From Phytophthora sp. 'mugwort' (lineage: Eukaryota > Oomycota > Peronosporomycetes > Peronosporales > Peronosporaceae), in assembly GCA_033558025.1 (NCBI GenBank), contig JAUCEF010000013.1, forward strand, positions 427,001 through 491,000: a DNA stretch of 64,000 nucleotides, written 5' to 3'. Shown in pieces: positions 30,718 through 43,015 of the stretch. The position numbers and the translations under genes are program-made. Positions within the stretch are counted from its first letter, which is position 1. Every line of letters starts with the position of its first letter. The notes under the pieces are model-generated. The model had not been told where the DNA came from, searched no databases, and was given only the letters and a program-made list of their open reading frames with translations.

Positions 30718-33700
30718 CTCACGCATCCACCGTTCATCATGAATGTAGCCACTTGTACTGCGACGTGACTCGATATCGCCCGCCCAGTCCGCATCTGAGT
30801 AGCCGCGAATACCTTCTTTGTCCTTCGCGCTGAACTCGATGCCGTGCGTCGTCATGCCTCGAATATACCGAAGTACTCGCTTGAGTGCCTGCCAGTGTGT
30901 GGGACATGGATCCGACGCGAATTGACTTAGTGAGCCCACTGCTGTCGCCAGGTCCGGACGTGTGCCCACCATTAAGTACATGAGGCAGCCTACAGCATTC
31001 CGGTACGGCACGTTCTTCATGGTGTCTTCGTGCTTGCAGTCTCCTTCGCACATGTTCTTGGTTAGCTTGAGTCCCGGATCTTGTGGTGTTTTCACGGGCT
31101 TGCAATCTTCCATGCCAAACTTGTTCAGGATACTTTGCGCGAATTTGGTCTGCCGAATCGTTACAACGCCGACTTCTCGATCTTGCTTGATTTCCATACC
31201 GAGAAAGTAGCTGAGGTCGCCAAGGTCCGTCATCTCGAACCGATCGCTGAGTGCCCGCTTGGTCGATTCCAGCAAGTCATCGTCGTTGCTTGCAATGATG
31301 AGGTCGTCAACGTAGAGCACCACCAGTACCATGATGTCGCCGTCCCTCTTGATGTACACGCAGTGATCGGTCTTACACTTGGTGAACTCGATCTTTAGCA
31401 TGAAGTCGTCGATGGTCTGGTTCCACATGCGTGGCGACTGTTTCAATCCGTACAAGGACCGCTTGAGCTTGCATACGTACTCCGGGTGGTCTTCGTCAAC
31501 GTATCCGTCGGGCTGTTGCATGTAGATTTGCTCGTCCAGCACGCCATTCAGGAAAGCCGTCTTGACATCCATCTGATGCAGCTTGAGACCGTACTCGGCA
31601 GCCATGCTCAACACCACCCGGATCGACGTGAACTTGGCCACTGGTGCGATGTCTCCTCATAGTCGATGCCGTACTTCTGCGAGAACCCCTTGGCCACCAG
31701 GCGCGCCTTGAACCGCTCGATCTCTCCGGCTTGGTTCTCCTTCACTCGAAACACCCATCGGCAGCCGATCGCCTTGCGTCCCTTAGGCAACGGCACCACG
31801 TCCCACGTCTCGTTCTTGCAAAGCGAGTCGTGTTCCGAGTCACAAGCTTCCTTCCACTTGCTTGCGTCGTTGGATTCCATCGCCGACTTGAATGTGGCCG
31901 GCATTTCTCCCACGGAATTCACGATGTAAGCAGTCTCGACGTTGCGTTTTCTTGCGCCACCGCAGACATCTCATCCAGAGTGTGATATCGGTTCTGCGAG
32001 GCATACCGCTTGGCATCTGGAATCTCTACCGCTTCCTCCAGCGATGCGTCCGCGAGTGTCGCTTGCTGCCGGGCTCGAAGTCTTCATCCCGTGCAACTTC
32101 TTCTTCATCCCCATCCGATCTAGACGATGAGGTTTCTTCATCCGTGGCAACTTCATCTCCTTCGTCTTGAACGTCCACGAGCACTTCCTTTAGTGCGTAA
32201 TCGCGTCTCCCACTGTCGAAAACGTCTTCCATAAACTGTGCGTTGCGGCTTATCAGCACGCGACCACTCTCGGGTTCTTCAAAACGATACGCTTTCTCGT
32301 GTTCTGAGTATCCGAGAAAACGGCAACGCACCGACCGAGCGTCAAACTTGGACCGTTTTTCCTTTGGCACAAGCACGTACGCGTGGCAACCGAATACCTT
32401 CATATTGGCCAGCAGTGGCTTCTTGCCCGTCCAGACTTGGTGCGGCGATTTGTCGTGGCTGATCGCGCGCGTCGGACACCGATTGCGTAGGAACGTGGCA
32501 GTCATCACGGCTTCGCCCCAATACTCTTCCGACAGTCCGGCATGTTCCAACATGCAGCGCGCACACTCCACCAACGTTCGATTCATTCGTTCCGCCACTC
32601 CATTGAGCTGAGGCGTGTATGGTGGAGTGAACTTCTGCACGATGCCGCGGTCCGCACAGAACTTGGCCAGTTGACTTGACGTGTACTCGCCACCGTTGTC
32701 GCTCCGGAGTGTTTTCACGCGCTTGCCGGTCTGAATTTCAGCAAACGCCACAAACTTAGCGAATTTGGCAGCCACCTCGGACTTGTTCCGCAGCAAGTAC
32801 ACCACACAGAAGTGCGACTTGTCGTCAATGAACGTGACAAAATAGCGCTTGCCACCAAAGGTCGGCGTCTGCATGGGACCGCATACATCACTGTGTACGA
32901 CTTCCAGCACTTGCTTCGCACGGTTTGGCGACGTCTTCATGTAGCTCACTCGCGTTTGTTTTCCGAGTGAGCATCCGTCGCACAGCTCCCACTGCTTCAC
33001 CGACGCCATGTCGATACCAACACCGTAGCCCTTCTTGACGATGGCGTCTAGACCGCCATGGCCGATGTGACCAAGTCGAAGGTGCCAGAGGTACGACGTG
33101 GTGTCCCCTTGGCGATCCTTCGAACTTGCCGCATTGGCCTCGTCAGGCATCATCGGAGTCATGCACAGCTTGAACTGCCCTTTGCCCTCACGAGCGCCGA
33201 GCTTCCACTTGAGACTCTTCGTTTCAGCGAAGCACCCGTCGCTCTCGAAGATAACTGGCCCGACGTCCTTGGTGAACCGACCAACCGAAAACAGGTTGCG
33301 CGACAGCTTCGGAATGTGCCACACGTTCGTGAGTACACCCTTCTTCATGCCGCGCGGGGTCTTCATCGACATCACAATATCGCCGGTCCCCACAGCCTGA
33401 ATCACACCGTCGTCCGCGAGATGCACGTCCACCGGAGAGATCTTCTTGTAGTTCTTCATGTACTCCTTCGAGTACGCCATGTGCTGCGTCGCACCTGAGT
33501 CGACCAGCCACACTCCATTCGACTTGGAGGCACCCGTGTTACCACCAACCGAGAAGAGGAAGTCGCCAGAGTCGTCTTCACTCTGCACGATAATCGCTCG
33601 TTGCGGCCTCTGCCGCTCCGCGTTCTCGCGGATTCGCACCGGACACTTGGCGATCCAATGTCCGTGCTCGCCACAGTAGTGACATGCACTAGTCTTCTGC

Positions 33701-34410
33701 GCCTGCCGACCCTTGCGCTTGTTGTCGCTTGTCATGAACGCTTGACCTTGACCGTGCGCGGTGCCGTCCGTACCGCCACCTTGTTCCTTGCGCTTCATGT
33801 CCTCATGCAGCAGCCGAGACGTCACGAGTTCCCACGACAGTGAGTCGGCTCTCGACTCCAACGCCGTGATCAGGAACTGATACGACTCGCTCAGACTTCC
33901 CAAAAGCGTGATCACCAAGTCGTCCTCGCTGACTGGAGTGCCCACTGCGTCGAGCTGCTCCTCCAGCGTCTTGATCTTGTTGATGTGCTCCAGCACATCA
34001 TCACCTTTGTCCATCATCGTCGTGAAGAAACGTCGACGAAGGAAGAGCTTGTTGGCCAAACTCTTCTTCTCGAAGTGTCCTTCCAGTCTTGACCATGCAT
34101 CATGCGCGCCACTCGCCGAGCGAACCAGCGGCAGCTGCGAATCCTCCATCGCGAGACAGATCATCGCCAGCGCCTTGCGCGACTTCTTCCGAAAAAGCGC
34201 TTGATCCGCCGCAGTCTGGCAGTGCTCCAGCTTCACTTCCCCACTTGCCACTTCCCACAGTTCGCGCTCCTCGAGCACCATCTGCATCTTGAACTTCCAC
34301 GTGTGGAAGTTAGTTCCGTCGAACTTGTTGATGCGGGCGGTCGTAGTCGAAGTGGCTTCCATGGCGAAGGCGTAGTCGGGGTCTTCAGAGAAGGCGGGGC
34401 TTGGGCTCAT
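30718..34410 (-). pseudogene. Family B gag-pol, broken
   Basis: The start at 34410 lies in the primer-binding site (Met-Ser-Pro-Ser). It has DUF4219/UBN2-type Gag, zinc knuckle CHYCGEHGHWIAKC, protease VDSGATQHM, pre-integrase WHLRLGHIGHGG, and integrase with HSDVCGP, LRSDNGGEY and AERMNRTLVE. The frame is open to about 32030. Frameshifts near 32030 and 31650 (one base lost in the stretch coding YEETFAPVAKF) separate the reverse transcriptase, which has YVDDLIIAS. A two-base loss at about 30740 disturbs RNase H just before truncation. Confidence 0.9.
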
Positions 34411-34414
34411 AACC

Positions 34415-34727
34415 AAAAGGCTTGGTCACTTGATGGCAAAATGCAAAGTGATTGATTTAGGTCCTTAGTTCGCAAACTCCTTGCTACCGCTAAGCCTACA
34501 GTTCTACCTACTGGGTACACTCTACTGGATTCTCTACTGGATACTGAGTTACTTCAGCCAATCGCAGAGCGCCACGTCGATGCCCATCTTGTACCCACAA
34601 TCTTGTACCCACGTGCATCGTAATCATCGTCCCGTAATCGCCGGAGTGATTGAGGTGCCACTGAGTGAAGGTCATACCGGTATCCTACCGGTATACAGCA
34701 GCTGCTCGAGGCGTCTCCTTGACAGCA
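34415..34727 (-). repeat. Family B LTR, short subtype
   Basis: 313 bases, reading TGTTGTC-type start at 34727 (here TGCTGTC) to GCCTTTT at 34415 on the minus strand. It closely resembles 50346-50658 and lacks about 40 bases of U3 present in the long subtype. Confidence 0.9.
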
Positions 34728-35736
34728 GTCGGTTCACCAAGGACGTTGAGCCAGTCATCTTCGAGAGCGACGGATGCTTCGCTGAAACGAAGGGTCTCAA
34801 GTGGAAGCTCGGCGCTCGTGAGGGCAAAGGGCAGTTCAAGCTGTGCATGACTCCGATGATGCCTGACGAGGCCAATGCGGCAAGTTCGAAGGATCGCCAA
34901 GGGGACACCACGTCGTACCTCTGGCACCTTCGACTTGGTCACATCGGCCATGGCGGTCTAGACGCCATCGTCAAGAAGGGCTACGGTGTTGGTATCGACA
35001 TGGCGTCGGTGAAGCAGTGGGAGCTGTGCGACGGATGCTCACTCGGAAAACAAACGCGAGTGAGCTACATGAAGACGTCGCCAAACCGTGCGAAGCAAGT
35101 GCTGGAAGTCGTACACAGTGATGTATGCGGTCCCATGCAGACGCCGACCTTTGGTGGCAAGCGCTATTTTGTCACGTTCATTGACGACAAGTCGCACTTC
35201 TGTGTGGTGTACTTGCTGCGGAACAAGTCCGAGGTGGCTGCCAAATTCGCTAAGTTTGTGGCGTTTGCTGAAATTCAGACCGGCAAGCGCGTGAAAACAC
35301 TCCGGAGCGACAACGGTGGCGAGTACACGTCAAGTCAACTGGCCAAGTTCTGTGCGGACCGCGGCATCGTGCAGAAGTTCACTCCACCATACACGCCTCA
35401 GCTGAACGGAGTCGCCGAGCGCATGAACCGGACGTTGGTGGAGTGTGCGCGCTGCATGCTGGAACATGCTGGATTGCCCAAGACGTATTGGGGTGAAGCT
35501 GTCGTGACAGCTACGTTCCTCCGTAATCGGTGTCCGACGCGTGCCATCAATGACGACAAGTCGCCGCACCAGGTTTGGACAGGCAAGAAACCGCTGCTAG
35601 CGAACCTCAAGGTGTTCGGTTGCCACGCGTACGTGCACGTACCGAAGGAGAAGCGCACCAAGTTTGACGCTCGGTCGGTGCGCTGTCGGTTCCTGGGATA
35701 CTCGGAGCATGAGAAAGCGTATCGTTTTGAAGAGAT
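34728..35736 (+). pseudogene. Family B internal fragment, forward (protease end to integrase)
   Basis: It starts at RFTKDVEPVIFESDG and runs in one open frame through the pre-integrase motif and a full integrase core (HSDVCGPM, LRSDNGGEY, AERMNRTLVE) to KAYRFEEI. There it is cut by a family A LTR. Both ends lie exactly at LTR borders. The core is intact by eye, but the fragment has no start, reverse transcriptase or own LTR. Confidence 0.9.
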
Positions 35737-36079
35737 TATTGAGGGTTGACGGGTTTTGGTACTGTGTACCAGTAACCGGTTACCCCGAACCGGTCCAACA
35801 CGATCCCGCGATGTTTACGGTACGTTGTTTACGCAACCGATGATTAGACGAGTAGGATGATTGGACGAGTGCGGAGTGTTGATGATTGGATGCACCAAAT
35901 GATTGGATGCAGGGCTGCATATCTATGTGGTAGACTAGGTAGTGTAAGCTCCGATAAATCAATCACTTTCGAATCTTCCTTCTTCAGCTCAAGTGGTCTT
36001 CACTCCGGTCCCCGCACCCAAGTGCAGAACTCCCTTCGCTAAACCCAAGCCTCGCTTCAAGACCTCAACACCTTTATCA
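35737..36079 (+). repeat. Family A LTR
   Basis: 343 bases, TATTGAGGG to CTTTATCA, nearly identical to 42658-43000. Short GATGATTGGACGAGT-like repeats lie in U3. Confidence 0.9.
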
Positions 36080-36083
36080 GGTT

Positions 36084-36828
36084 ATGAGCCCAAGCACCAT
36101 GTCCTCTGCCCAAGACGTCTCGACCAAGGTCTCCATCGACAAGTTCAACGGAGACAATTACGCGACGTGGAACCGCTACATGCGCGGCGTGTTCCTGACC
36201 AAGTCGACGTGGCATGTGGTGAATCGGGAAATGTCTCCGACCTTTACGGACTCCCGGGCCAAAGACTAGTATGTCAAGTCGAGCAATATCGCTTTTGGAC
36301 TGATGTTGCTTCACATGGACGCCGACTACCATCGTGTGGTCGATGACTGCGAGGAAGCATGGATCGCGTGGACGCGCTTGAAGACGCTGTACGGTGGATC
36401 GCAGAAGGCTGGTCGCATCTACCTGAAACGACAGCTCTTCAGCATGAAGATGTCGGAAGGCGGCAATGTGTTGCATCATTGCAATGATGTCCTGAACATC
36501 AGCGCCAAGCTCAGCAGCATCGGCGCCAAGATGGAGGACGAGGACGTGGCGATCTGCTTGCTGCGTAGTCTCCCCAAGAGCTACGAGAACGTCGTGCTGA
36601 ACTTGGAGATGAGTAGCGCGGAGTTGAAGACGCAAGACGTCGTGAAGGTGCTCACGAACGAGCATATCAAGCGGCAGGGCGAGAAGACTCCGTCGGTGAA
36701 AACTGAAGACGTGGCCAAGGCGTTCAGTACCGAGCGAGAATCTCGTCAGTGCACGTACTGCGGAAAATTGGGGCACATCATTGACAAGTGCTGGACCAAG
36801 CAGAAGGACGAGAACCGAGGGCTAAGAC
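36084..36828 (+). pseudogene. Family A gag with nonsense codon
   Basis: Gag frame [12 protein letters not shown] with [16 protein letters not shown] to TAG change at 36267-36269 (KD then stop, where the other copies read KDEYVKSSN) ends it early. The frame continues open to the zinc knuckle [14 protein letters not shown] and is cut at ENRGLR. Confidence 0.9.
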
Positions 36829-38932
36829 TGTTGTCAAGGAGACGTCTCGACCAGCTGCTGTATACCGGTAGGATACCGGTATGACCTTCACTCAGTGGCA
36901 CCGCAATCATTTCTGTGATTACGAGACGAAGATTACGTCACGGTGTTTATGGGACGGTGATTACGCCATGGACGATTACGCCACGGGTGGGTACAAGATT
37001 GTGGGTACATGATGGGCTCTACGTGGCACTCCCTGATTGGCTGAAGCAACTCAGTATCCAGTAGAGAATCCAGTAGAGTGTACCCAGTAGGTAGAACTGT
37101 AGGCTTAGAGGTAGCAAGGAGTTTGCGAACTAAGGACCTAAATCAATCACTTTGCATTTTGCCATCAAGTGACCAAGCCTTTTGGTTATGAGCCCAAACC
37201 CCGCCTTCTCTGAAGACCCCGACTACGCCTTCGCCATGGACGCCACGCAGACCTCCACCTCTCGCATCAACAAGTTCGCCGGAACTAACTTCCACACGTG
37301 GAAGTTCAAGATGCAGATGGTGCTCGAGGAGCGCGAACTGTGGGAAGTGACAAGTGGGGAAGTGAAGCTGGAGCACAGCCAGACTGCGGCGGATCAAGCG
37401 CTCTTTCGGAAGAAGTCGCGCAAGGCGCTGGCGATGATCTGTCTCGCGATGGAGGATTCGCAGCTGCCGCTGGTTCGCTCGGCGAGTGGCGCGCATGATG
37501 CATGGTCAAGACTGGAAGGACACTTCGAGAAGAAGAGTTTGGCTAACAAGCTCTTTCTTCGTCGACGTTTCTTCACGACGATGATGGACGAAGGTGATGA
37601 TGTGCTGGAGCACATCAACAAGATCAAGACGCTGGCGGAGCAGCTCGACGCAGTGGGCGCTCCGGTCAGCGAGGACGACTTGGTGATCACGCTTTTGGGA
37701 AGTCTGAGCGAGTCGTATCAGTTCCTGATCACGGCGTTGGAGTCGAGAGCCGACTCACTGTCGTGGGAACTCGTGACGTCTCGGCTGCTGCATGAGGACA
37801 TGAAGCGCAAGGAACAAGGTGGCGGTACGGACGGCGCCGCGCACGGTCAAGGTCAAGCGTTCATGACAAGCGACAACAAGCGCAAGGGTCGGCAGGCGCA
37901 GAAGACTAGTGCATGTCACTACTGTGGCGAGCACGGACATTGGATCGCCAAGTGTCCGGTGCGAATCCGCGAGAACGCGGAGCGGCAGAGGCCGCAACGA
38001 GCGAATATCGCGCAGAGTGGAGACGACTCTGGCGACTTCCTCTTCTCGGTTGGTGGTAACACGGGTGCCTCCAAGTCGAATGGAGTGTGGCTGGTCGACT
38101 CAGGTGCGACGCAGCACATGGCGTACTCGAAGGAGTACATGAAGAACTACAAGAAGATCTCTCCGGTGGACGTGCATCTCGCGGACGACGGTGTGATTCA
38201 GGCTGTGGGGACCGGCGATATTGTGATGTCGATGAAGACCCCGCGCGGCATGAAGAAGGGTGTACTCACGAACGTGTGGCACATTCCGAAGCTGTCGCGC
38301 AACCTGTTTTCGGTTGGTCGGTTCACCAAGGACGTCGGGCCAGTTATCTTCGAGAGCGACGGGTGCTTCGCTGAAACGAAGAGTCTCAAGTGGAAGCTCG
38401 GCGCTCGTGAGGGCAAAGGGCAGTTCAAGCTGTGCATGACTCCGATGATGCCTGACGAGGCCAACGCGGCAAGTTCGAAGGATCATCAAGGGGACACCAC
38501 GTCGTACCTCTGGCACCTTCGACTTGGTCACATCGGCCATGGCGGTCTAGACGCCATCGTCAAGAAGGGCTACGGTGTTGGTATCGACATGGCGTCGGTG
38601 AAGCAGTGGGAGTTATGCAACGGATGCTCACTCGGCAAGCAAACGCGAGTAAGCTACATGAAGACGTCGCCAAACCGTGCCAAGCAAGTGCTAGAAGTCG
38701 TACACAGTGATGTATGCGGTCCCATGCAGACGCCGACCTTTGGAGGCAAGCGCTATTTTGTCACGTTTATCGATGACAAGTCGCACTTCTGTGTGGTGTA
38801 CTTGCTGCGCAACAAGTCCGAGGTGGCCGACAAGTTCGCGCAATTCGTCGCGTTAGCTGAGACCCCGACTGGCAAGCGCGTGAAAATGCTGCGGAGCTAC
38901 AACGGCGGCGAGTACACTTCGGGTGAGATGGC
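36829..38932 (+). mobile_element. Copia family B fragment: LTR, gag, protease, part integrase
   Basis: LTR 36829-37183 (long subtype), primer-binding site from 37184, coding 37188 to 38932. It was inserted into family A gag, where the left target sequence is AAGAC. The matching right end is absent because a reversed A LTR cuts the element at 38933. Confidence 0.9.
37188..38932 (+). pseudogene. Family B gag-protease-integrase start, truncated
   Basis: It opens Met-Ser-Pro-Asn inside the primer-binding site and is uninterrupted for about 580 codons: Gag, zinc knuckle CHYCGEHGHWIAKC, protease VDSGATQHM and pre-integrase motif. In the integrase the second catalytic Asp is changed: LRSYNGGEY instead of LRSDNGGEY (about 38895). 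The rest is lost. Confidence 0.9.
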
Positions 38933-39325
38933 TGATAAAGGTGTTGAGGTCTTGAAGCGAGGCTTGGGTTTAGCGAAGGGAGTTCTGCACTTGGGTGCGG
39001 GGACCGGAGTGAAGACCACTTGAGCTGAAGAAGGAAGATTCGAAAGTGATTGATTTATCGGAGCTTACACTACCTAGTCTACCACATAGATATACAGCCC
39101 TGCATCCAATCATTTGGTGCATCCAATCACCAACACTCCGCACTCGTCCAATCATCCTACTCGTCTAATCATCGGTTGCGTAAACAACGTACCGTAAACA
39201 TCGCGGGATCGTGTTGGACCGGTTCGGGGTAACCGGTTACTGGTACACAGTACCAAAACCCGTCAACCTTCAATACGCCCCCTCAATGCGAACACGCGTG
39301 GATTCCGAGGGACGCCGTCAGATCC
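38933..39325 (-). mobile_element. Family A 3' LTR plus 50-base pol end, reversed
   Basis: LTR 38933-39275, then the polypurine tract (CGCCCCCTC on the plus strand) and the last codons of pol (GIHACSH). At 39326 a second reversed A LTR begins. This is the 3' tip of one A element into which a second A element inserted after GATCC. Confidence 0.85.
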
Positions 39326-42300
39326 TGATAAAGGTGTTGAGGTCTTGAAGCGAGGCTTGGGTTGAGCGGAGGGAGTTCTGCCCTTGGTGCGAAGACCGGA
39401 GTGAAGACCACTTGAGCTGAAGAAGGAAGATTCGAAAGTGATTGATTTATCGGAGCTTACACTACCTAGTCTACCACATAGATATACAGCCCTGCATCCA
39501 ATCATTTGGTGCATCCAATCACCAACACTCCGCACTCGTCCAATCATCCTACTCGTCTAATCATCGGTTGCGTAAACAACGTACCGTAAACATCGCGGGA
39601 TCGTGTTGGACCGGTTCGGGGTAACCGGTTACTGGTACACAGTACCAAAACCCGTCAACCCTCAATACGCCCCCTCAATGCGAACACGCGTGGATTCCGA
39701 GGGACGCCGTCAGATCCATGTGGCGCGGTCCTGGCAGCGCCTTGGTCATGATGTCCGCGAGCATGATTGAAGTCTCACAATACTCGAGCTTGACTTCGCC
39801 GCGCTTGACCTCATCACGATGTGATGGTACTTGATGTCGATGTGCTTGGCGCGACCATGGTTCACTGGGTTCTTCGTCATCTTGATGCACGACTGGTTGT
39901 CTTCGAGGATCTTGAGCTCTGGCCCCGATTCGTTCGCTGCTGTCAAAATCTCGCACAACAGGCGATGAATCCACTTGCCTTCTTGGACGGCCAGACTGAG
40001 CGCGATGTATTCCGCTTCGCTCGTTGATAGCGACACACTTGACTGTTTCTTGCTTCCCCAACTGACTGGCGCGCCCATCAAAATGAACGTATAGCCCGAA
40101 GTTGACTTGCGATCGGAATGGTCGCCGGCCCAGTCTGCGTCTGAGTAGCCGCGAAAGTCCACCTTGTCACCGGGCTTGAAGCAAATTCCATGTGACTTGG
40201 TCCCTTGTAAATAGCGGAGGATTCGCTTCACTGCAACCCAGTGCTCGACTTGAGGGTTTTCCATGAAGCGCGACACATATCCCACGGCGAAAGCGATATC
40301 TGGTCGCGTCGCAGTCATCAAGTGCATGAGTGCACCCACAGCTTCACGAAAGGGAACGTTGATCTTGGTCGGCGCGTTGCTTGGAACGAGTCGAGAGCTC
40401 AAATCCGCGGGACTTACCACAGTCTTGCAGTCATCCATGCCGAAACGCTTGAGAATGTCGTCCACGTAGCGCCGTTGGCACATTGTTACACTGCCGTCAG
40501 CGTTGTCGACCAGCTCGATACCCAAGACAAAGGCACACTTCCCGCTGTCGGTCATCTCAAAACGTGTCTTCAGGTCACTCTTGGTGCGTGCGATCAGTTC
40601 GGCCGAACTTCCGGTTACTAATACGTCGTCCACGTACACCAGCAACAGAACACAGTGACCATCCACAATCTTGATGTAGAGGCACGGATCGTAGGCCGAA
40701 ACTTGAAAAACCGATGAAGCACGCGAATTCATCGAAGGTCACGTTCCACACGCGCGAAGCTTGCTTGAGACCGTAGATCGCCTTGACCAGTTCCACACAG
40801 TCGAAGTCATCGTCCAGCTCGACCCCTTCTGGCACCACGCAGTACACGACTTCCTTCATGACGCCGTACAGAAATGCCGTTACCACGTCGAGTTGGTCCA
40901 GAGGCCAGTCGATATACTTGGCGATGGCGATGACCATGCGCAGCGTCACGTACTTGACCACGGGCGAGAACGTCTCCGTGTAGTCGATGCCGTACTTTTG
41001 CTTGAAACCCTTGGCCACCAGGCGCGCCTTGTACTTCTCGATCGATCCGTCGGCTTTGCGCTTGATCTTGAACACCCACTTGGTACCGATGGCGCGTTGT
41101 CCGCTGGGCAACTTGGCAGCACGAAACACACCACGAAGTCGCATCGACTTGAGTTCCGCGCGAACAGCCTTGCGCCAATGCACTTGGTCAGGTCCGTTCA
41201 CCGCGTCTTGGAATGTCGTCGGCTCAGATAACTCACCGGCTTCCACTGAGTTGGCACTTCTCGCCAAAATACGGGAGGAGTGGAATCGTCTTCTTCGTTG
41301 TCTTGAGCATCCTTCTCTTCTTCGTCAGGCAGTCCAGGTTCCATTCGAACACTCGCTCGGCGTTTGGCTTGGCGCTCAAACGAGGTGACAGGAGCGCTTG
41401 CTTCTTCCAAACCAGTCGCACGGCGAACAGGACGCGAGTTCACTGACATGGTATCCGCATCACTTGGTCGAGTCTTGCGTTTCCCCGCCTGCTTGAATTC
41501 GGTCGGACCCGCCGAGTCATCATCACCAATCTCGAGCGAGTCGAAGCCCAGGTTCACATCTTCGTCGTCATTACTTGAGATCGCCGTCGAGATACCAAAA
41601 CTTGATTCGTCGAAGGTGACATCGCGACTTATCAGCACCTGCCCCGCCTCGATGTCATAAACTCTGTACGCCTTCGACACTTCTTCGTATCCCATGAACA
41701 CACCAGCGCGAGCCTTGGGGTCCCACTTGAGTCGCTTCTCCTTCGGGGTCAGGACGTACGTCCGACATCCAAACACACGCATGTGCTTCACACTTGGCTT
41801 GAACTTGTATACAATCTCGAACGGAGTCTTGTTTTCGACCTTGGGCGACGGCAAGCGGTTCTTGACATAAATTGCAGCCATCGCTGCTTCGCCCCAAAAA
41901 CACTTGTCCAGCTTTGCATGATGCAGCATGCTGCGACCAATCGTAACGATGGTCCGGATAGCTCTCTCTGCCGTGCCGTTGGTTTGGTGCGCGTACGGAA
42001 CCGTGGTGTGCTGCTCGATGCCTTGATCTTCGTAGAAGGCCTTGAGCGAATTAGTAGCAAACTCACGGGCTCCGTCGTGGCGCACGAACTTGACACGTTT
42101 GCCGAACTGCGTCTGCACCTTCATGATGTAGGTCTTGAGGCATTCTTCGCTCTCCGACTTGGCACTTAAGCAGAAACCCTTCATGCATCCGCTCCACTAT
42201 GAGCAGCAAATATTTGCTGCCACCCAGTGACTCTTGTTCCATGGGGCCGCAGATGTCGAAGTGGCGTAGCTCAAATACGTCGTAGTGACGCTTGTCGCGG

Positions 42301-42657
42301 TTGCTTGGGAACGGTTTTTGGACCATCTTCCCTTGCTGGCATCCGCGACATATGCTTGGTCCACTCGACTGTGATGGTGTTTTCGCGTCCTTGATCATGC
42401 CATTGCTGACCATTTTGCGCAGCACGTCGATCGGAGCGTGGCCCATCCGCGCGTGTAGATCCACGTTGCGCGTTGACGTCGCCGCATTCACCGAATGTTG
42501 TGGTATGCGTAGCCAGTAGAGACCGTCGACGAGATCAGCCTTTCCACCACTTGCTTCGAGCCCTTTCGCGCGACATGCATGCTCGCACCGTCGAACACCA
42601 CTTGAAACTTGCCACTCTTGTTAATCTGCGGCACCGAAAGCAGATTCTTGTTCATCT
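39326..42657 (-). mobile_element. Copia family A copy, reversed, 5' truncated
   Basis: 3' LTR 39326-39667, polypurine tract 39668-39676, pol from 39675 up to 42657. The gag side is missing because a forward A LTR starts at 42658. Confidence 0.9.
39675..42657 (-). pseudogene. Family A pol, frameshifted
   Basis: Reading right to left there is the end of protease (MNKNLLSV), pre-integrase [17 protein letters not shown], integrase [19 protein letters not shown] and AERAIRTIV, reverse transcriptase with YVDDVLVTG (about 40630) and RNase [11 protein letters not shown] and SEAEYIALS. Frame breaks occur near 42180, 41250, 40720 and 39810. The last is a one-base loss (HHIVMRS for HHIRDEV) also found in the copy at 55100-56522. 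Confidence 0.9.
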
Positions 42658-43000
42658 TATTGAGGGTTGCCGGGTTTTGGTACTGTGTACCAGTAACCGG
42701 TTAACCCAAACCGGTCCAACACGATCCCGCGATGTTTACGGTACGTTGTTTACGCAACCGATGATTAGACGAGTAGGATGATTGGACGAGTGCGGAGTGT
42801 TGGTGATTGGATGCACCAAATGATTGGATGCAGGGCTGTATATCTATGTGGTAGACTAGGTAGTGTAAGCTCCGATAAATCAATCACTTTCGAATCTTCC
42901 TTCTTCAGCTCAAGTGGTCTTCACTCCGGTCCCCGCACCCAAGTGCAGAACTCCCTTCGCTAAACCCAAGCCTCGTTTCAAGACCTCAACACCTTTATCA

Positions 43001-43015
43001 GGTTATGAGCCCAAG
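43001..43015 (+). promoter_or_regulatory. Primer-binding site with embedded start codon (family A)
   Basis: GGTTATGAGCCCAAG is complementary to the anticodon arm of eukaryotic initiator tRNA-Met (GGGCUCAUAACC). The gag ATG is bases 5-7. Equivalent sites are at 3520, 36080, 37184, 28217 and, reversed, at 34400-34414, 49028-49042 and 63803-63817. Confidence 0.75.

Larger units (their letters stand above)
30718..34727 (-). mobile_element. Copia family B copy, reversed, 3' truncated
   Basis: From the 5' LTR (34415-34727, short 313-base subtype) through gag-pol to the early RNase H region, where it stops at 30718 without a 3' LTR. The primer-binding site is at 34400-34414. The LTR's outer end (GACAGCA at 34727) abuts forward B sequence starting GTCGGTTCACC. 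Confidence 0.9.
35737..36828 (+). mobile_element. Copia family A fragment: LTR and gag
   Basis: LTR 35737-36079, primer-binding site from 36080, gag from 36084. It is interrupted at 36828 by a forward family B LTR in the Arg/Gly-rich region after the zinc knuckle. Confidence 0.9.

Noticed and set aside
36057..36776. Long antisense frames inside family A and B gag (also 42978-43922, 57537-58400)
   Set aside because: They recur at the same place in each copy because the sense codon pattern leaves the antisense frame open; they mirror gag and pol.
36829..36890. ATACCGGTAT repeats in family B LTRs as a separate insertion or palindromic element
   Set aside because: The units vary in number between LTR copies (one unit missing at 44605-44947) and are best seen as short tandem repeats within U3.
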